Shown: positions 1 to 10,043, counted from the first letter of the stretch. The stretch is 64,000 nucleotides of DNA from Convivina intestini (GCF_003096575.1 NZ_QEKT01000003.1:62001-126000); one strand, 5' to 3'. The notes: generated by a model not told the origin, from the sequence alone. Translations and numbers: made by a program.

Positions 1-1
1 A

Positions 2-2599
2 GAGGAATTTGGCCTTAATCAATTACAGCGAGATCAAGAATGGCTGGCCCAACAGGTTAAAAGTTATCAGTTACTACCGAGTGTAACTTTACCAATGCCA
101 TTAACTAAAATTTTAGCTGGTCAACACCGGCCAGAATTATACTTAGCTAATTTTCAGCGGGGATTAAATCGCATTCATTTTACTAATATTGCTGAAGTAA
201 CAACCCGACCAGCAACCCAGTATTTTGGTCAGTTACCAGCCTTAAAAAATGACCTGCTCTATGCCCAAGAAAAGGGCTTAACAGTGGTGATGCTAATTAG
301 CAATGCGAGTCGGATTGAACATTTTCAGCAATCATTAGCGGATTTTGAAACGCCAATTCCAGTCAGCCGTGAAATTCAAGCCAATCAAGTTCAAATTATG
401 CTGGGGAGCTTGAGTAATGGTTTTGAGTGGGTACAAGATCATTTGGTTGTTTTAACTGAACGAGAGCTCTTTACTCATGCCCGGCAGCCAGTCCGTCGAG
501 TTCAAAAAACCATGGCTAATGCCGAACGTTTAAAGAGCTACAATGAGCTGGAAGTCGGTGATTATGTTGTTCACATTAACCATGGAATTGGTCAGTATCA
601 AGGACTACAAACCTTAGATGTTGACGGCGGTAAGCAAGATTATCTGGAAATCGCCTATCAAAAAAATGCCAAAATTTTTGTACCAGTTAATCAATTGAAT
701 TTAATTCAAAAATATATTGGCGCTTCCGATGCCGCTAAGGCCCCACGTTTAAATAAATTAGGTGGCAGTGAATGGCATAAAACTAAGCGCCAAGTAGCTG
801 CTAAAATTGAAGATATTGCCGATGATCTCCTGAACCTGTATGCCCAACGTGAAGCGCAATCTGGCTACGCCTTTCCACCAGATGATGTTGCCCAGCTAAA
901 ATTTGACACTAGTTTTGGTTATCCAGAAACACCCGACCAGATTCGTAGTATCGAAGAAATTAAAGTTGATATGCAAAAAATTCAACTAATGGATCGGTTG
1001 TTGGTGGGGGATGTTGGTTTTGGAAAAACTGAAGTGGCTTTGCGGGCTGTATTTAAAGCGGCCCATGCTGGTAAACAGGTAGCTTTTTTGGCACCAACTA
1101 CTATTTTAGTTCAGCAGCACTATGAAACCCTCTTGGCCCGTTTTGCTGATTTTCCTGAAATTAAAATTGGTACGCTAAGTCGTTTTCAAACCAATGCACA
1201 GAATCGACAAACTATTAAGGAATTGGAAGATCATCAGCTTGATGTAGTCGTTGGCACCCATCGTTTGTTAAGTAAAGATGTTACTTTTGTTGATTTAGGG
1301 TTGCTAATTATTGATGAGGAACAGCGTTTTGGTGTCAAGCATAAGGAACGTTTAAAGGCGTTGAAAACTAATGTTGATGTCCTGACCTTAACGGCTACTC
1401 CGATTCCAAGAACTCTAAACATGGCGATGGTTGGCGCGCGCGATTTATCGGTGATTGAAACGCCCCCGGCTAATCGTTTCCCCATTCAGACCTATGTCTT
1501 AGAATTTGATTGGGCAGTGGTCCGGGCCGCAATTGAAAAAGAATTAGCCCGTGACGGACAGGTTTTCTATTTGCATAATCGAGTTAGTGATTTAGATCGG
1601 ATTGCCGCCCAAATTGAAGAAATGGTACCAGATAGTCGGGTGGCTGTGATTCATGGGCAAATGAGTGAAACTCAGTTAGAAGGGGTGTTGTACGACTTTT
1701 TAAACCGGCAGTACGATGTTTTGGTTACGACAACTATCATTGAAACGGGCGTTGACATTCCTAATGCAAATACTTTGATTGTTGATAATGCCGATCACAT
1801 GGGCTTGTCCCAGTTGTACCAACTACGGGGCCGAGTTGGCCGATCTGCCCGCTTAGCCTATGCTTACTTTACTTATCCTTTTTCTAGGACACCAAGCCCG
1901 GAAGCCGAAAAGCGGTTAGAGGCGATTCGAGACTTTACTGAATTAGGCTCTGGTTTCCGGATTGCCATGCGCGATTTGAGTATTCGTGGAGCTGGTGACT
2001 TACTGGGAAAGCAACAGCATGGCTTTATCGATTCAGTTGGTTATGATATGTATACCCAAATGCTTAAAGATACAGTTGCTAAAAAACAGGGGAAAGTAGT
2101 TGATGCTCCGGTGGTTAAATCCGATGCCGAGTTAATTTTAGGGGTTTTGGCCTATTTGCCCGAAGATTATATTCCTGATAATGCCCAGAAAATTGACCTG
2201 TATACACAAATTCGTTTGGCAGTGACAGATGAAGATTTTGAACAGGTCGAAGAGAACCTAATTGACCGATTTGGTGATCTACCCGATCCAGTAGCCCGAC
2301 TATTGTTGGTTGGTCGAATTAAGAGTGCGGCTGACCAAGCTCAAGTTACGCAAATTCGCCGGCAGAAAAAAGAATTATCGATTCAATTTAATGCCGAAGC
2401 TACGAAACAATTGGCTGGGGTAAAAATTTTTGAAGCTTTAAAAGATGTACCCTTAAAAGCCGTGGTTGGCGCACCCGATCAACAGTTAAAAGTGACTTTA
2501 ACTATTGACGACCGTCAAGAAAGTAGTATCTGGTTAAACATATTGCGTAATTTCTTACTAGTTATTATTGAAATGCAACAGCAGGAAATGGAGAAATAA
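2..2599 (+). CDS. mfd: Transcription-repair coupling factor Mfd (5'-truncated by window edge)
   Basis: Frame 2 is open from the first bases of the window, so the N-terminal roughly 300 residues of this normally ~1170-residue protein lie outside; the ATG at 95 is internal. Mfd is a DNA translocase that removes stalled RNA polymerase and recruits UvrA. Visible parts in order: end of the UvrB-like region, the RNA polymerase-interacting domain (VGDYVVHINHGIG, near 555), superfamily 2 helicase motifs with Walker A GDVGFGKTE (near 1010-1035) and DEEQ box (LLIIDEEQRFG, near 1300), motif VI QLRGRVGR (near 1825), and the C-terminal TRCF domain. The stop abuts rqcP, suggesting cotranscription. Confidence 0.97.
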   Translation, partial: EEFGLNQLQRDQEWLAQQVKSYQLLPSVTLPMPLTKILAGQHRPELYLANFQRGLNRIHFTNIAEVTTRPATQYFGQLPALKNDLLYAQEKGLTVVMLISNASRIEHFQQSLADFETPIPVSREIQANQVQIMLGSLSNGFEWVQDHLVVLTERELFTHARQPVRRVQKTMANAERLKSYNELEVGDYVVHINHGIGQYQGLQTLDVDGGKQDYLEIAYQKNAKIFVPVNQLNLIQKYIGASDAAKAPRLNKLGGSEWHKTKRQVAAKIEDIADDLLNLYAQREAQSGYAFPPDDVAQLKFDTSFGYPETPDQIRSIEEIKVDMQKIQLMDRLLVGDVGFGKTEVALRAVFKAAHAGKQVAFLAPTTILVQQHYETLLARFADFPEIKIGTLSRFQTNAQNRQTIKELEDHQLDVVVGTHRLLSKDVTFVDLGLLIIDEEQRFGVKHKERLKALKTNVDVLTLTATPIPRTLNMAMVGARDLSVIETPPANRFPIQTYVLEFDWAVVRAAIEKELARDGQVFYLHNRVSDLDRIAAQIEEMVPDSRVAVIHGQMSETQLEGVLYDFLNRQYDVLVTTTIIETGVDIPNANTLIVDNADHMGLSQLYQLRGRVGRSARLAYAYFTYPFSRTPSPEAEKRLEAIRDFTELGSGFRIAMRDLSIRGAGDLLGKQQHGFIDSVGYDMYTQMLKDTVAKKQGKVVDAPVVKSDAELILGVLAYLPEDYIPDNAQKIDLYTQIRLAVTDEDFEQVEENLIDRFGDLPDPVARLLLVGRIKSAADQAQVTQIRRQKKELSIQFNAEATKQLAGVKIFEALKDVPLKAVVGAPDQQLKVTLTIDDRQESSIWLNILRNFLLVIIEMQQQEMEK

Positions 2600-2872
2600 A
2601 TGCGTTTAGATAAATATTTAAAAATTTCTCGTTTGGTAAAACGACGGACAATTGCCAAAGAAATTGCCGATCAAGGACGAATTGAAATTAACCAAAAAGT
2701 TGCTAAGTCTTCTGCTAATGTAGGAACTGGCGATTTAATCACTATTCATTTTGGTAATAAAATTCTAACCGTTAAGGTCTTGAAATTAGCTGAATTGGTG
2801 AAAAAAGATGAGGCTAGTGATTTGTACGAAGTGATTAGTGAAAGCTATGAACGTGATTTTAGTCAAGAATAA
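2600..2872 (+). CDS. rqcP: S4-domain RNA-binding protein RqcP (YabO/Hsp15-like)
   Basis: A 90-residue protein that opens with the S4 signature MRLDKYLKISRLVKRR and continues with GRIEINQKVAK. The family acts in bacterial ribosome quality control: RqcP sits with RqcH on obstructed 50S subunits during poly-alanine tailing. The ATG follows the mfd stop immediately, and GGAG at 2590-2593 inside mfd serves as ribosome-binding site, so translation is probably coupled. Position between mfd and divIC matches yabO of Bacillus, which supports the RqcP assignment over a generic Hsp15. Confidence 0.9.
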   Translation: MRLDKYLKISRLVKRRTIAKEIADQGRIEINQKVAKSSANVGTGDLITIHFGNKILTVKVLKLAELVKKDEASDLYEVISESYERDFSQE

Positions 2873-2906
2873 TTTAATGATTATAGGCTAATTTTAATGA
2901 AAAACC

Positions 2907-2935
2907 TTGCATGGCTAGGGAGATTGTGACAGAAT
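2907..2935 (+). promoter_or_regulatory. Candidate sigma-A promoter for divIC
   Basis: TTGCAT (2907-2912), 17-base spacer, CAGAAT (2930-2935), placed 22 bases before the divIC start. Sequence match only. Confidence 0.4.
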
Positions 2936-2957
2936 AATTCTTAGGAGTGAGGACGCC

Positions 2958-3356
2958 ATGGCCAATTACAGTCGCTTACAACCAAATATTACCCCGTTAA
3001 ACGCGCGGATTGCCTACCAAATTGAAGCAGCAGGGAAGCGCCGTGATGCAGCAGCCCGCCATTATCGGCAGGTTCATGCCCGGCGAATCAAGCGAATCAA
3101 GTGGATTGGTATAGCGGCGATGGCCATTTTTTTAATCCAATTATTGATGAGTCAAGTCCGTTTGCATGACGCTAATAAGGGTTTGACAGTGTCTCAACAA
3201 AAATTAACAGGTGTTCAAAAAAGTAATACTGAACTTAAAAAAGATGCTAAACAGTTAAATGATCCGGCATACTTAGAGCAAGTTTTGCGGGAGAAGTACG
3301 GCTATGCAAAATCGGGTGAGACGATTTACAATCTACCCGAACACAATTATGCCTAG
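2958..3356 (+). CDS. divIC: Septum formation initiator DivIC (FtsB family)
   Basis: A 132-residue bitopic membrane protein: basic cytoplasmic N-terminus, one transmembrane segment at about residues 49-66 (WIGIAAMAIFLIQLLM), a short coiled coil, then the typical C-terminal motif LNDPAYLEQVLREKYGYAK. DivIC pairs with FtsL in the divisome. GTGAGGA lies at the right distance before ATG. Position behind mfd-rqcP is conserved in Firmicutes. The S1-domain gene (yabR) that often follows is absent here. Confidence 0.92.
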   Translation: MANYSRLQPNITPLNARIAYQIEAAGKRRDAAARHYRQVHARRIKRIKWIGIAAMAIFLIQLLMSQVRLHDANKGLTVSQQKLTGVQKSNTELKKDAKQLNDPAYLEQVLREKYGYAKSGETIYNLPEHNYA

Positions 3357-3366
3357 AAAAGGAAAG

Positions 3367-3390
3367 ACGCCCAATTTTGGGTGTTTTTTT
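3367..3390 (+). terminator. Rho-independent terminator after divIC
   Basis: Stem 3367-3373 with 3378-3384, loop of four, followed by a run of T to 3390. It overlaps the region just before tilS, whose ATG is only nine bases beyond the T run. Confidence 0.75.
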
Positions 3391-3398
3391 ATCATATT

Positions 3399-4691
3399 AT
3401 GTCAAAAATTATTGAAACTTTAAAAAAATATCATTGGGATACTCCCGTCATTATTGCGGTTTCTGGAGGAATAGATTCAGTTGTCCTGTTGGATGCCCTT
3501 TACCAAAGTCATCCGCAACAGACCATTGTCATTGCCCATGTTAATTATCACTTACGGGCTGAAAGTGATGGAGATGCTGCCTTTGTGGCACAATTAGCCG
3601 AAAAATATCAAGCTCAGCTAGTTATTAAAGATTTCCACAATCAGGCTTCTAGCGGAATTGAAGGCCGAGCGCGCGATTTTCGTTATAAATTTTTTGAAGA
3701 ATTAGCGCAGCAATACCATAGCCAAACTGTCTTGGTCGCCCATCATGCTGATGATCAAGTCGAAACCATTTTACTTAATCTGATTCGTGGCGGACAACTC
3801 AATCAATTAACTGGCATGTCTGCAGTACGTGACAAAGTTCTTCGACCCTTCCTTAATTATTATCGTCAGGATTTGTTTGACTACGCTCAAGAGCATCACC
3901 TCAGCTGGCGGGAAGATGAAACCAATTTTGATCCTAGTTATACAGCTCGTAATGCGATTCGCCAAAATATTTTGCCGGCCTTATCAGCATTAAATTCAGG
4001 AGCCAAACGGCATATTTTGGATTTTGCTAATCAAATAGCTAGGCAAGAGCAATTGATGAACCAACAAATTCAACTTTTTTTACCACAGTTAGAAGAGGAT
4101 TGGACCAAGGTACCTGAGGATTGGTTAAATCCGACTTTAAAACGTTGGTTAACCGATAAAGGCTTTTATCGTGTGAAAAATCAACAATTGATAGCGATTG
4201 ATCATTTGTTAAAAAATCGGCAAAAACCAAGCGGTTACATTGATTTAGGCGGCGACTGGCAATTCCATAAGATTTACCAAAAAATTTGCTTGAAAAAAAA
4301 GGCTAAAAAGCCAAAGAAACCCCAAGAAAATTTATCAGTTATGTTAGAATTAAACCAATGGAATTTTTTGACTGATAAGCCACTTTGCTGGAGCAACCAG
4401 CAACCCGAGGGTTACGAGCATGTGATTAAATTACCGGGCTTACCGGGGGTTAATCATTTGTTCTTACGACCGTTTAGAAGTGCTGATCGGTTAGTTATTA
4501 AAGGTGGATCAAAGGCAGTTCGTAGAGTACTGATTGATGCTAAAATACCTTTAGAAAATCGTCATCATGCCTTAGTTTTAACGGCCAACGATAATAAAAT
4601 TCTGGGGTTGCGCTTACCAAACGGTAAGTGGCAAATGAGTCAAGATTCCTCCGCTCAAGCGAATCAAGATTCGACTTGGCTAGTATGGTGA
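3399..4691 (+). CDS. tilS: tRNA(Ile)-lysidine synthase TilS
   Basis: A 430-residue enzyme that converts C34 of tRNA-Ile(CAU) to lysidine using ATP and lysine. The N-type ATP-pyrophosphatase P-loop VSGGIDSVVLLD lies near the N-terminus, AHHADDQVETILLNLIRGG is the second family motif, and the C-terminal part carries the TilS substrate-binding domain. ATG at 3399 is preferred because the family starts a few residues before the P-loop; an in-frame GTG at 3381 lies within the divIC terminator. Neither has a clear Shine-Dalgarno sequence, which is odd for an essential gene. hpt and ftsH follow, a conserved trio. Confidence 0.94.
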   Translation: MSKIIETLKKYHWDTPVIIAVSGGIDSVVLLDALYQSHPQQTIVIAHVNYHLRAESDGDAAFVAQLAEKYQAQLVIKDFHNQASSGIEGRARDFRYKFFEELAQQYHSQTVLVAHHADDQVETILLNLIRGGQLNQLTGMSAVRDKVLRPFLNYYRQDLFDYAQEHHLSWREDETNFDPSYTARNAIRQNILPALSALNSGAKRHILDFANQIARQEQLMNQQIQLFLPQLEEDWTKVPEDWLNPTLKRWLTDKGFYRVKNQQLIAIDHLLKNRQKPSGYIDLGGDWQFHKIYQKICLKKKAKKPKKPQENLSVMLELNQWNFLTDKPLCWSNQQPEGYEHVIKLPGLPGVNHLFLRPFRSADRLVIKGGSKAVRRVLIDAKIPLENRHHALVLTANDNKILGLRLPNGKWQMSQDSSAQANQDSTWLVW

Positions 4692-4706
4692 ATTGAGGAA
4701 ATCTAG

Positions 4707-5243
4707 GTGAATAACGACATAGAAGAGATATTGTTTGATCAAGCGGCAATTCAAGAGTCTGCACGACAGCTAGGCCAGCAAATTACAGAAGATTACGCTG
4801 GTCGGCGACCGTTAGTTTTATCAGTTTTAAAGGGTGCCTATCTTTGGACAGCCGATCTGATACGTGAAATTGACCTCTACGTGGATTTGGAATTTATTAA
4901 AATTTCGAGTTATCACGGAGGCGTGGCTAGTTCAAATGACATTCAATTGATTACGGATATTCGGCAAGATGTCAGTGGACGCGATGTAATTATTTTAGAA
5001 GACATCGTTGATACTGGTCAGTCATTACAGTTTATGGAAGAGCTTTTGGCTAGTCGAGGAGCATCGTCAATTCGAGTAGCAACCTTACTAGATAAGAAGG
5101 CCGGCCGTAAAGTCGACATTAAAGCTGACTATGTCGGTTTTGATGTTCGGAATGAGTTTGTGGTTGGTTATGGTCTAGATTACAAGGAACTTTATCGTAA
5201 TTTACCTTATGTCGGTATTTTAAAGAAAGATATTTATAGTTAA
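4707..5243 (+). CDS. hpt: Hypoxanthine(-guanine) phosphoribosyltransferase
   Basis: A 178-residue purine salvage enzyme transferring phosphoribose from PRPP to hypoxanthine or guanine. The PRPP-binding loop is VIILEDIVDTGQS, and SVLKGAYLWTADL near residue 40 is the pyrophosphate-contacting loop. Start is GTG at 4707 with TTGAGGAAA six bases upstream. It lies 15 bases after tilS and 36 before ftsH; the tilS-hpt-ftsH order is conserved in Firmicutes. Confidence 0.95.
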   Translation: MNNDIEEILFDQAAIQESARQLGQQITEDYAGRRPLVLSVLKGAYLWTADLIREIDLYVDLEFIKISSYHGGVASSNDIQLITDIRQDVSGRDVIILEDIVDTGQSLQFMEELLASRGASSIRVATLLDKKAGRKVDIKADYVGFDVRNEFVVGYGLDYKELYRNLPYVGILKKDIYS

Positions 5244-5279
5244 GCCAGTGGCTTGAACTAAAGGAATTGAGGATATCGA

Positions 5280-7373
5280 ATGAAAAATAATAACAGCGGC
5301 TTTTTTAGAAGCAGCTTTCTTTACGTCATTATCTTTCTAGCTATCATTGCTGGAATTTATTCCTTTGTCGGTGGTGACAAAGGTGGCACTAAAACAATTA
5401 GTTCAAGCCAATTTATTAAGGCCTTGGGCGACAAGGATATTAAGTCCTTTACTGTTCAACCAGGAAGCGATGTTTATACGGTTTCTGGAACTTACCGTGA
5501 CAGTGATAAATCATCAAAGGATAGTAACAGTTCTGGTTTGAATTCAATCTTACAGAGCCAAAGTAAGACAACCAAATTTACTACCAGTGTGCTACCAAAC
5601 GATGCTTCCTTAAAAGATATTAGCCAGCAGGCTAAAGACACTAATACTGATATGACGACTAAACCAGCACCATCATCTGGCTTCTGGTTGAACCTGATTA
5701 TCTCAATTGTGCCTTTGATTTTGGTCTTTGCTGTCTTTTACATCATGATGAGTCAGTCTTCTGGTAAGGGTGGCCAAGGTGGTATGATGGGCGGCTTTGG
5801 TAAGTCTAAGGCTAAGCCATCAGATCCTAAAGACAATAAGATTCGTTTTGACAACGTTGCCGGTGCTGATGAAGAAAAAGAAGAACTAGTTGAAGTGGTT
5901 GAGTTCTTAAAGTCACCGAAGAAGTTTGTTAACTTGGGTGCTCGTATTCCAAAGGGTGTTTTACTTGAGGGGCCTCCGGGAACTGGTAAAACCTTGTTAG
6001 CTAAGGCTGTTGCCGGTGAAGCCAGCGTGCCATTCTTCTCTATGTCCGGTTCTGACTTCGTGGAAATGTTTGTCGGTGTCGGTGCTTCCCGTGTTCGTGA
6101 TTTGTTCGAACAAGCAAAGAAAACCGCTCCTGCAATTATTTTCATTGATGAAATTGATGCTGTTGGTCGCCGTCGAGGTTCTGGTATCGGTGGTGGTAAC
6201 GATGAACGTGAGCAGACTTTGAATCAAATTTTGATTGAAATGGATGGATTCGAAGGTTCTGAAGGAGTCATTATTTTGGCTTCTACCAACCGTTCTGACG
6301 TGTTGGATCCGGCCTTGCTTCGTTCAGGACGATTTGATCGTAAGATCATGGTTGGTGCACCAGATGTGAAGGGCCGTGAAGCAATTCTTCGTGTGCATGC
6401 TAAGAATAAGCCATTGGCTAAGAACGTTGATTTGAAAGCTATTGCCCAACAAACTCCTGGTTATGTTGGGGCTGACTTGGAAAACTTGTTGAACGAATCA
6501 GCTTTGTTAGCAGCTCGTCGCGATAAAAAAGAGATTGATGCTGCTGATATTGATGAAGCTGAAGATCGGATTTTCCAAGGACCAGCTAAAACTAACCGCT
6601 CAATGTCTGAAATCGAGCGTAAGACCACTGCTTACCACGAAGCTGGACACGCCTTGGTTGGATTGGTTCGTTCGGATGCTTCAGTTGTTCGTAAGGTGAC
6701 GATTGTGCCACGTGGCCGTATTGGTGGATATGCTTTGATGACACCAAAGGCTGATCGTTATAATGTCCGTTATTCAGAAGCTAAGGAACAATTGGCTGGT
6801 TTGATGGGTGGACGGGCTGCCGAAATTTCAGTCTTTAACGAAGCTAGTTCAGGGGCTGCTAACGATTTCCAGCAGGCAACTGGTTTAGCCCGCCAAATGG
6901 TTACAGCCTATGGGATGTCTGATAAGTTGGGGATGGTTCAACTTGAAGGAAATGCTAGCGTTGGCTATAGTGAACAAGCTGGTAATCGTAATTATTCCGA
7001 TGAGACGGCTAACTTAATTGATGAAGAAGTTCGTCGATTAACTCACGAAGCCTTTGAAGATGCCAAGCAAATTATCGCTGATCACCGTGATAAGCTCCAA
7101 GCAATCGCAGAAGCCTTGCTTGAAGTTGAAACTTTGGATGAGCAACAAATTAAAGATATCTATAATACTGGTACTTTTACTCCTAAGGGACCGGATGAGA
7201 GTAATGATGGCGCTAAGTCCTTTGAACAGACCAAAGCTGAATTAGATGCAAAAGAATCTGAAGCTGAGGAACGAGTGGATAAGGGGGAAGCCAATCCAGA
7301 GCAACCATTGGAAACTAATCCAGATGATGCACCGGAAAAGCCTGACGATGCTCCGAATTCGGATAATAAATAA
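5280..7373 (+). CDS. ftsH: ATP-dependent zinc metalloprotease FtsH
   Basis: A 697-residue membrane-anchored AAA+ protease degrading misassembled membrane proteins and regulators. First transmembrane segment about residues 11-28, an extracytoplasmic Ser/Asp-rich region, second segment about 135-157, a Gly/Met-rich linker, Walker A GPPGTGKT (about 230), Walker [12 protein letters not shown], arginine-finger region SGRFDRKI, and the zinc site HEAGH at 453-457. The last ~60 residues are acidic and low-complexity. Codon use looks more optimised than its neighbours, as expected for a well-expressed gene. Confidence 0.98.
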   Translation: MKNNNSGFFRSSFLYVIIFLAIIAGIYSFVGGDKGGTKTISSSQFIKALGDKDIKSFTVQPGSDVYTVSGTYRDSDKSSKDSNSSGLNSILQSQSKTTKFTTSVLPNDASLKDISQQAKDTNTDMTTKPAPSSGFWLNLIISIVPLILVFAVFYIMMSQSSGKGGQGGMMGGFGKSKAKPSDPKDNKIRFDNVAGADEEKEELVEVVEFLKSPKKFVNLGARIPKGVLLEGPPGTGKTLLAKAVAGEASVPFFSMSGSDFVEMFVGVGASRVRDLFEQAKKTAPAIIFIDEIDAVGRRRGSGIGGGNDEREQTLNQILIEMDGFEGSEGVIILASTNRSDVLDPALLRSGRFDRKIMVGAPDVKGREAILRVHAKNKPLAKNVDLKAIAQQTPGYVGADLENLLNESALLAARRDKKEIDAADIDEAEDRIFQGPAKTNRSMSEIERKTTAYHEAGHALVGLVRSDASVVRKVTIVPRGRIGGYALMTPKADRYNVRYSEAKEQLAGLMGGRAAEISVFNEASSGAANDFQQATGLARQMVTAYGMSDKLGMVQLEGNASVGYSEQAGNRNYSDETANLIDEEVRRLTHEAFEDAKQIIADHRDKLQAIAEALLEVETLDEQQIKDIYNTGTFTPKGPDESNDGAKSFEQTKAELDAKESEAEERVDKGEANPEQPLETNPDDAPEKPDDAPNSDNK

Positions 7374-7380
7374 TTAGAAA

Positions 7381-7405
7381 GTTGGCTGAGGCCAACTTTT
7401 TATTT
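7381..7405 (+). terminator. Terminator after ftsH
   Basis: GTTGGC (7381-7386), loop TGAG, GCCAAC (7391-7396), then a T-rich tract. Confidence 0.85.
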
Positions 7406-7423
7406 TTAATAAAGAAGGAATTT

Positions 7424-8332
7424 ATGACCAATCAGTTAATCAAAGTTATTACTAAAGATGAGGCCTTTCGTGCCTTTGCTTTAAATGGGACGAACCTGGT
7501 TCGCCAAGCTTGCCAGGCCCATGAAACTAGTCGTATCGCTTCCGTGATTTTAGGACGGGCTTTATTGGCCACTGAATTGTTGGCCCAGGCAACTCTAAAA
7601 GGGGAAGAACGTTTAAATGCTAAAATTGCTGGTCGTGGGCCGATTGGCAATATTGTGACCGAAGCTGATGCTAAGGGCAGTGTTCGAGGTTACGTCACCA
7701 ACGCACAATTGGATGGCACTTTAGATGATCATCAACAACTTCAGATTGGAACGGCGGTAGGGCACAATGGTTTCTTACAAATTACTAAATTTGCTCCCTA
7801 TTCTGATCCTTATATTGGCCAAAGTCAGCTTGTAAGTGGTGAAATTGGTGATGATTTTACTTACTATCTAGCTCAATCAGAGCAGATTCCATCTGTGATT
7901 GGTGTCGGGGTGCACTTAGACGAAGATGGCCTAGTTGACATGGCTAGTGGCTTTTTGATTCAAGCTTTACCTGGCGCTACTGATGAGCAGTTAAGCAATT
8001 TAGAAGATAAGTTAAAGGCCATGACCCCGTTAAATGAATTGATTTCTCAGGGATCGGAACCAGAGGCCATTCTTAATAATATTTTTGGTGAAAATAGTTT
8101 TACGGAATTAGCCGATTTAAATGTTGGTTTAGCAGCTGAACCGCCTAAAGAAGAATACGCTAAGATGTTGGCGACCTTGCCAGCCACGGAAGTTCAAGCC
8201 ATGATTGATGAGGATGGTGGGGCTGAGATTATTGGTAAGTTCTCGGGTAAGCGACATTATTTTGAACAAAGTGAGCTAGAAGCAATTTTAGAAGATATCT
8301 TAGCTCGTAATCTCGATGAAGATAAAGATTAG
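7424..8332 (+). CDS. hslO: Hsp33-family chaperone HslO lacking the zinc/redox cysteines
   Basis: A 302-residue Hsp33 homologue located where hslO usually lies (between ftsH and lysS). ATG 7424 is chosen over an in-frame TTG at 7382 inside the ftsH terminator; AAGAAGGAA precedes it. The N-terminal domain is canonical (AHETSRIASVILGRALLA, GGAEIIGKF near the end). Hsp33 is normally activated by oxidation of four zinc-binding cysteines (CxC and CxxC). Here the first pair is replaced in the segment NVGLAAEPPKEEY and the second reads GKFS. The only cysteine in the whole protein is residue 30. Redox switching by the classical mechanism therefore cannot occur. A constitutive holdase or a differently triggered chaperone is inferred. 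Confidence 0.9.
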   Translation: MTNQLIKVITKDEAFRAFALNGTNLVRQACQAHETSRIASVILGRALLATELLAQATLKGEERLNAKIAGRGPIGNIVTEADAKGSVRGYVTNAQLDGTLDDHQQLQIGTAVGHNGFLQITKFAPYSDPYIGQSQLVSGEIGDDFTYYLAQSEQIPSVIGVGVHLDEDGLVDMASGFLIQALPGATDEQLSNLEDKLKAMTPLNELISQGSEPEAILNNIFGENSFTELADLNVGLAAEPPKEEYAKMLATLPATEVQAMIDEDGGAEIIGKFSGKRHYFEQSELEAILEDILARNLDEDKD

Positions 8333-8344
8333 TGATTTTAGGCT

Positions 8345-8372
8345 TTGTCACTAGCCTATGATTTGATAAGAT
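8345..8372 (+). promoter_or_regulatory. Candidate promoter for lysS
   Basis: TTGTCA (8345-8350), 16-base spacer, TAAGAT (8367-8372). It overlaps a short inverted repeat (TAGGCT...AGCCTA) after hslO that lacks a T tract. Confidence 0.4.
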
Positions 8373-8414
8373 TGAAGTTAGAGATTAATAATGTGTTGTA
8401 GGAAGGATAAACAT

Positions 8415-9902
8415 ATGGCTGAAGAAAAAGCCCTAAATGACCAAATGGTTGCTCGTCGTCAAAAGATGAAGGCCTTGGTTGATGATTTAGATTTAGACCC
8501 CTTTGGAAAGCGTTTTGACCGTGATTCAATGGCTGGTGACTTACATGCCCAATATGACCAAAGTAGCCTCGATGACTTGATGGAAAATCAGCATGAGGTG
8601 ATCATTGCCGGTCGTATGGTTGCTAAGCGTGGTGCCGGTAAGGTTATTTTTGCTGATATCCGCGATGCCTCTGGTAAGATTCAAATTTATGCTCGTCGTG
8701 ATGATTTAGGTGATAATTATCCAATTATCAAGCGCGCCGATTTAGGTGATTTTTTGGGAATCAAAGGAATCATGATGAAGACTGAAGCCGGTGAGTTAAC
8801 CGTTTTGGTAACCCATTTGACTCATTTGTCAAAGGCCTTGCGGCCAATGCCAGATAAGTATCATGGTATTTCAGATGTAGAAACTCGTTATCGTAAGCGT
8901 TATTTAGACTTAATTGCTAACGAAGATTCACTGAACAAGTTCCAGCAACGTTCAAAAATCATTTCAGCTATTCGTCAGTACATGGATGGTCAAGGCTTCT
9001 TAGAAGTTGAGACACCAATTTTGCAGACGCAGGCGGGTGGCGCCGCAGCACGTCCATTTATTACCCACCACAATGCCTTAAATATTGATATGTACATGCG
9101 AATTGCCACTGAGCTATACCTCAAGCGTTTGATTGTCGGTGGTATGGAACGGGTCTATGAAATTGGCCGGATTTTCCGAAATGAAGGAATGGATGCCAAG
9201 CACAATCCAGAGTTTACGACGATGGAATCATATGTTGCCTATTTTGATTTCAAAGACGTCATGGACGAGACTGAGGGTATCTTTAAGGCGGCTGCTAGGG
9301 TCGTCAGCGATGACCTACAGATTAACTATCAGGGGACAGCGATTGACTTAAACAAGCCATTTGCTCGCAAGCACATGGTTGATTTGATTAAGGAAGCAAC
9401 TGGGGTTGATTTCTGGCCGGCGATGACCATCGAAGAGGCACAACAGCTAGCTGATCAACATCATGTTAAGTACGAGAAATATTGGCAAGTTGGACATATC
9501 ATCAATGCCTTCTTCGAGGAGTTTGTTGAAGATACATTGGTTCAACCAACCTTTGTTTACGGTCACCCAGTCGAAGTTTCACCTTTGGCTAAAAAGAATG
9601 CCGATGATTCACGCTTTACGGATCGATTTGAGGTCTTTATCCTTGGTAGTGAGTATGGCAATGCCTTCACTGAGTTGAACGATCCAATCGATCAACGGGC
9701 CCGTTTTGAAGCTCAAGCGGCTGAACGAGTTGAAGGAAACGATGAAGCCGAAGGAATCGACGAAGACTTCATTGAGGCCTTGGAGTACGGTATGCCACCT
9801 ACCGGAGGCTTGGGAATTGGCATTGATCGCTTGGTCATGTTGCTAACCGATTCAACTACCATTCGTGACGTGGTTTTGTTCCCAACTATGCGTCCTGAAT
9901 AA
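8415..9902 (+). CDS. lysS: Lysyl-tRNA synthetase (class II)
   Basis: A 495-residue class II synthetase charging tRNA-Lys. N-terminal OB fold for anticodon binding (about residues 60-160), then the class II core: motif 1 around [18 protein letters not shown], motif 2 [19 protein letters not shown], motif 3 [13 protein letters not shown] near the C-terminus. ATG 8415 is preferred over an upstream in-frame ATG at 8391 because AGGAAGGA (8400-8407) is ideally spaced for it. The dusB gene often found between hslO and lysS in lactobacilli is missing here. Confidence 0.97.
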   Translation: MAEEKALNDQMVARRQKMKALVDDLDLDPFGKRFDRDSMAGDLHAQYDQSSLDDLMENQHEVIIAGRMVAKRGAGKVIFADIRDASGKIQIYARRDDLGDNYPIIKRADLGDFLGIKGIMMKTEAGELTVLVTHLTHLSKALRPMPDKYHGISDVETRYRKRYLDLIANEDSLNKFQQRSKIISAIRQYMDGQGFLEVETPILQTQAGGAAARPFITHHNALNIDMYMRIATELYLKRLIVGGMERVYEIGRIFRNEGMDAKHNPEFTTMESYVAYFDFKDVMDETEGIFKAAARVVSDDLQINYQGTAIDLNKPFARKHMVDLIKEATGVDFWPAMTIEEAQQLADQHHVKYEKYWQVGHIINAFFEEFVEDTLVQPTFVYGHPVEVSPLAKKNADDSRFTDRFEVFILGSEYGNAFTELNDPIDQRARFEAQAAERVEGNDEAEGIDEDFIEALEYGMPPTGGLGIGIDRLVMLLTDSTTIRDVVLFPTMRPE

Positions 9903-9909
9903 AAAATGT

Positions 9910-9939
9910 TGACAAAAATGTTATATATTGGGTATAATA
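9910..9939 (+). promoter_or_regulatory. Strong sigma-A promoter for the first tRNA-Asn
   Basis: Consensus TTGACA (9910-9915), 18-base spacer, consensus TATAAT (9934-9939), about 25 bases before the tRNA 5' end. Confidence 0.85.
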
Positions 9940-9963
9940 ATTAAGTTGTGTAAGCGACTTAAT

Positions 9964-10036
9964 TCCGACTTAGCTCAGTTGGTAGAGCACCTGACTGTTA
10001 ATCAGGTTGTCGCCGGTTCGAGCCCGGCAGTCGGAG
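9964..10036 (+). tRNA. tRNA-Asn (anticodon GTT), copy 1
   Basis: 73 nt. Acceptor TCCGACT/AGTCGGA, D arm GCTC...GAGC, anticodon stem CCTGA/TCAGG with loop CTGTTAA giving GTT, T arm GCCGG TTCGAGC CCGGC, discriminator G. CCA is not encoded. Confidence 0.96.
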
Positions 10037-10043
10037 TATTACA

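Noticed and set aside
5753-6145. 130-codon open frame on the minus strand inside ftsH
   Set aside because: It is a mirror of the conserved AAA+ coding sequence, with no ribosome-binding site and unlikely composition.
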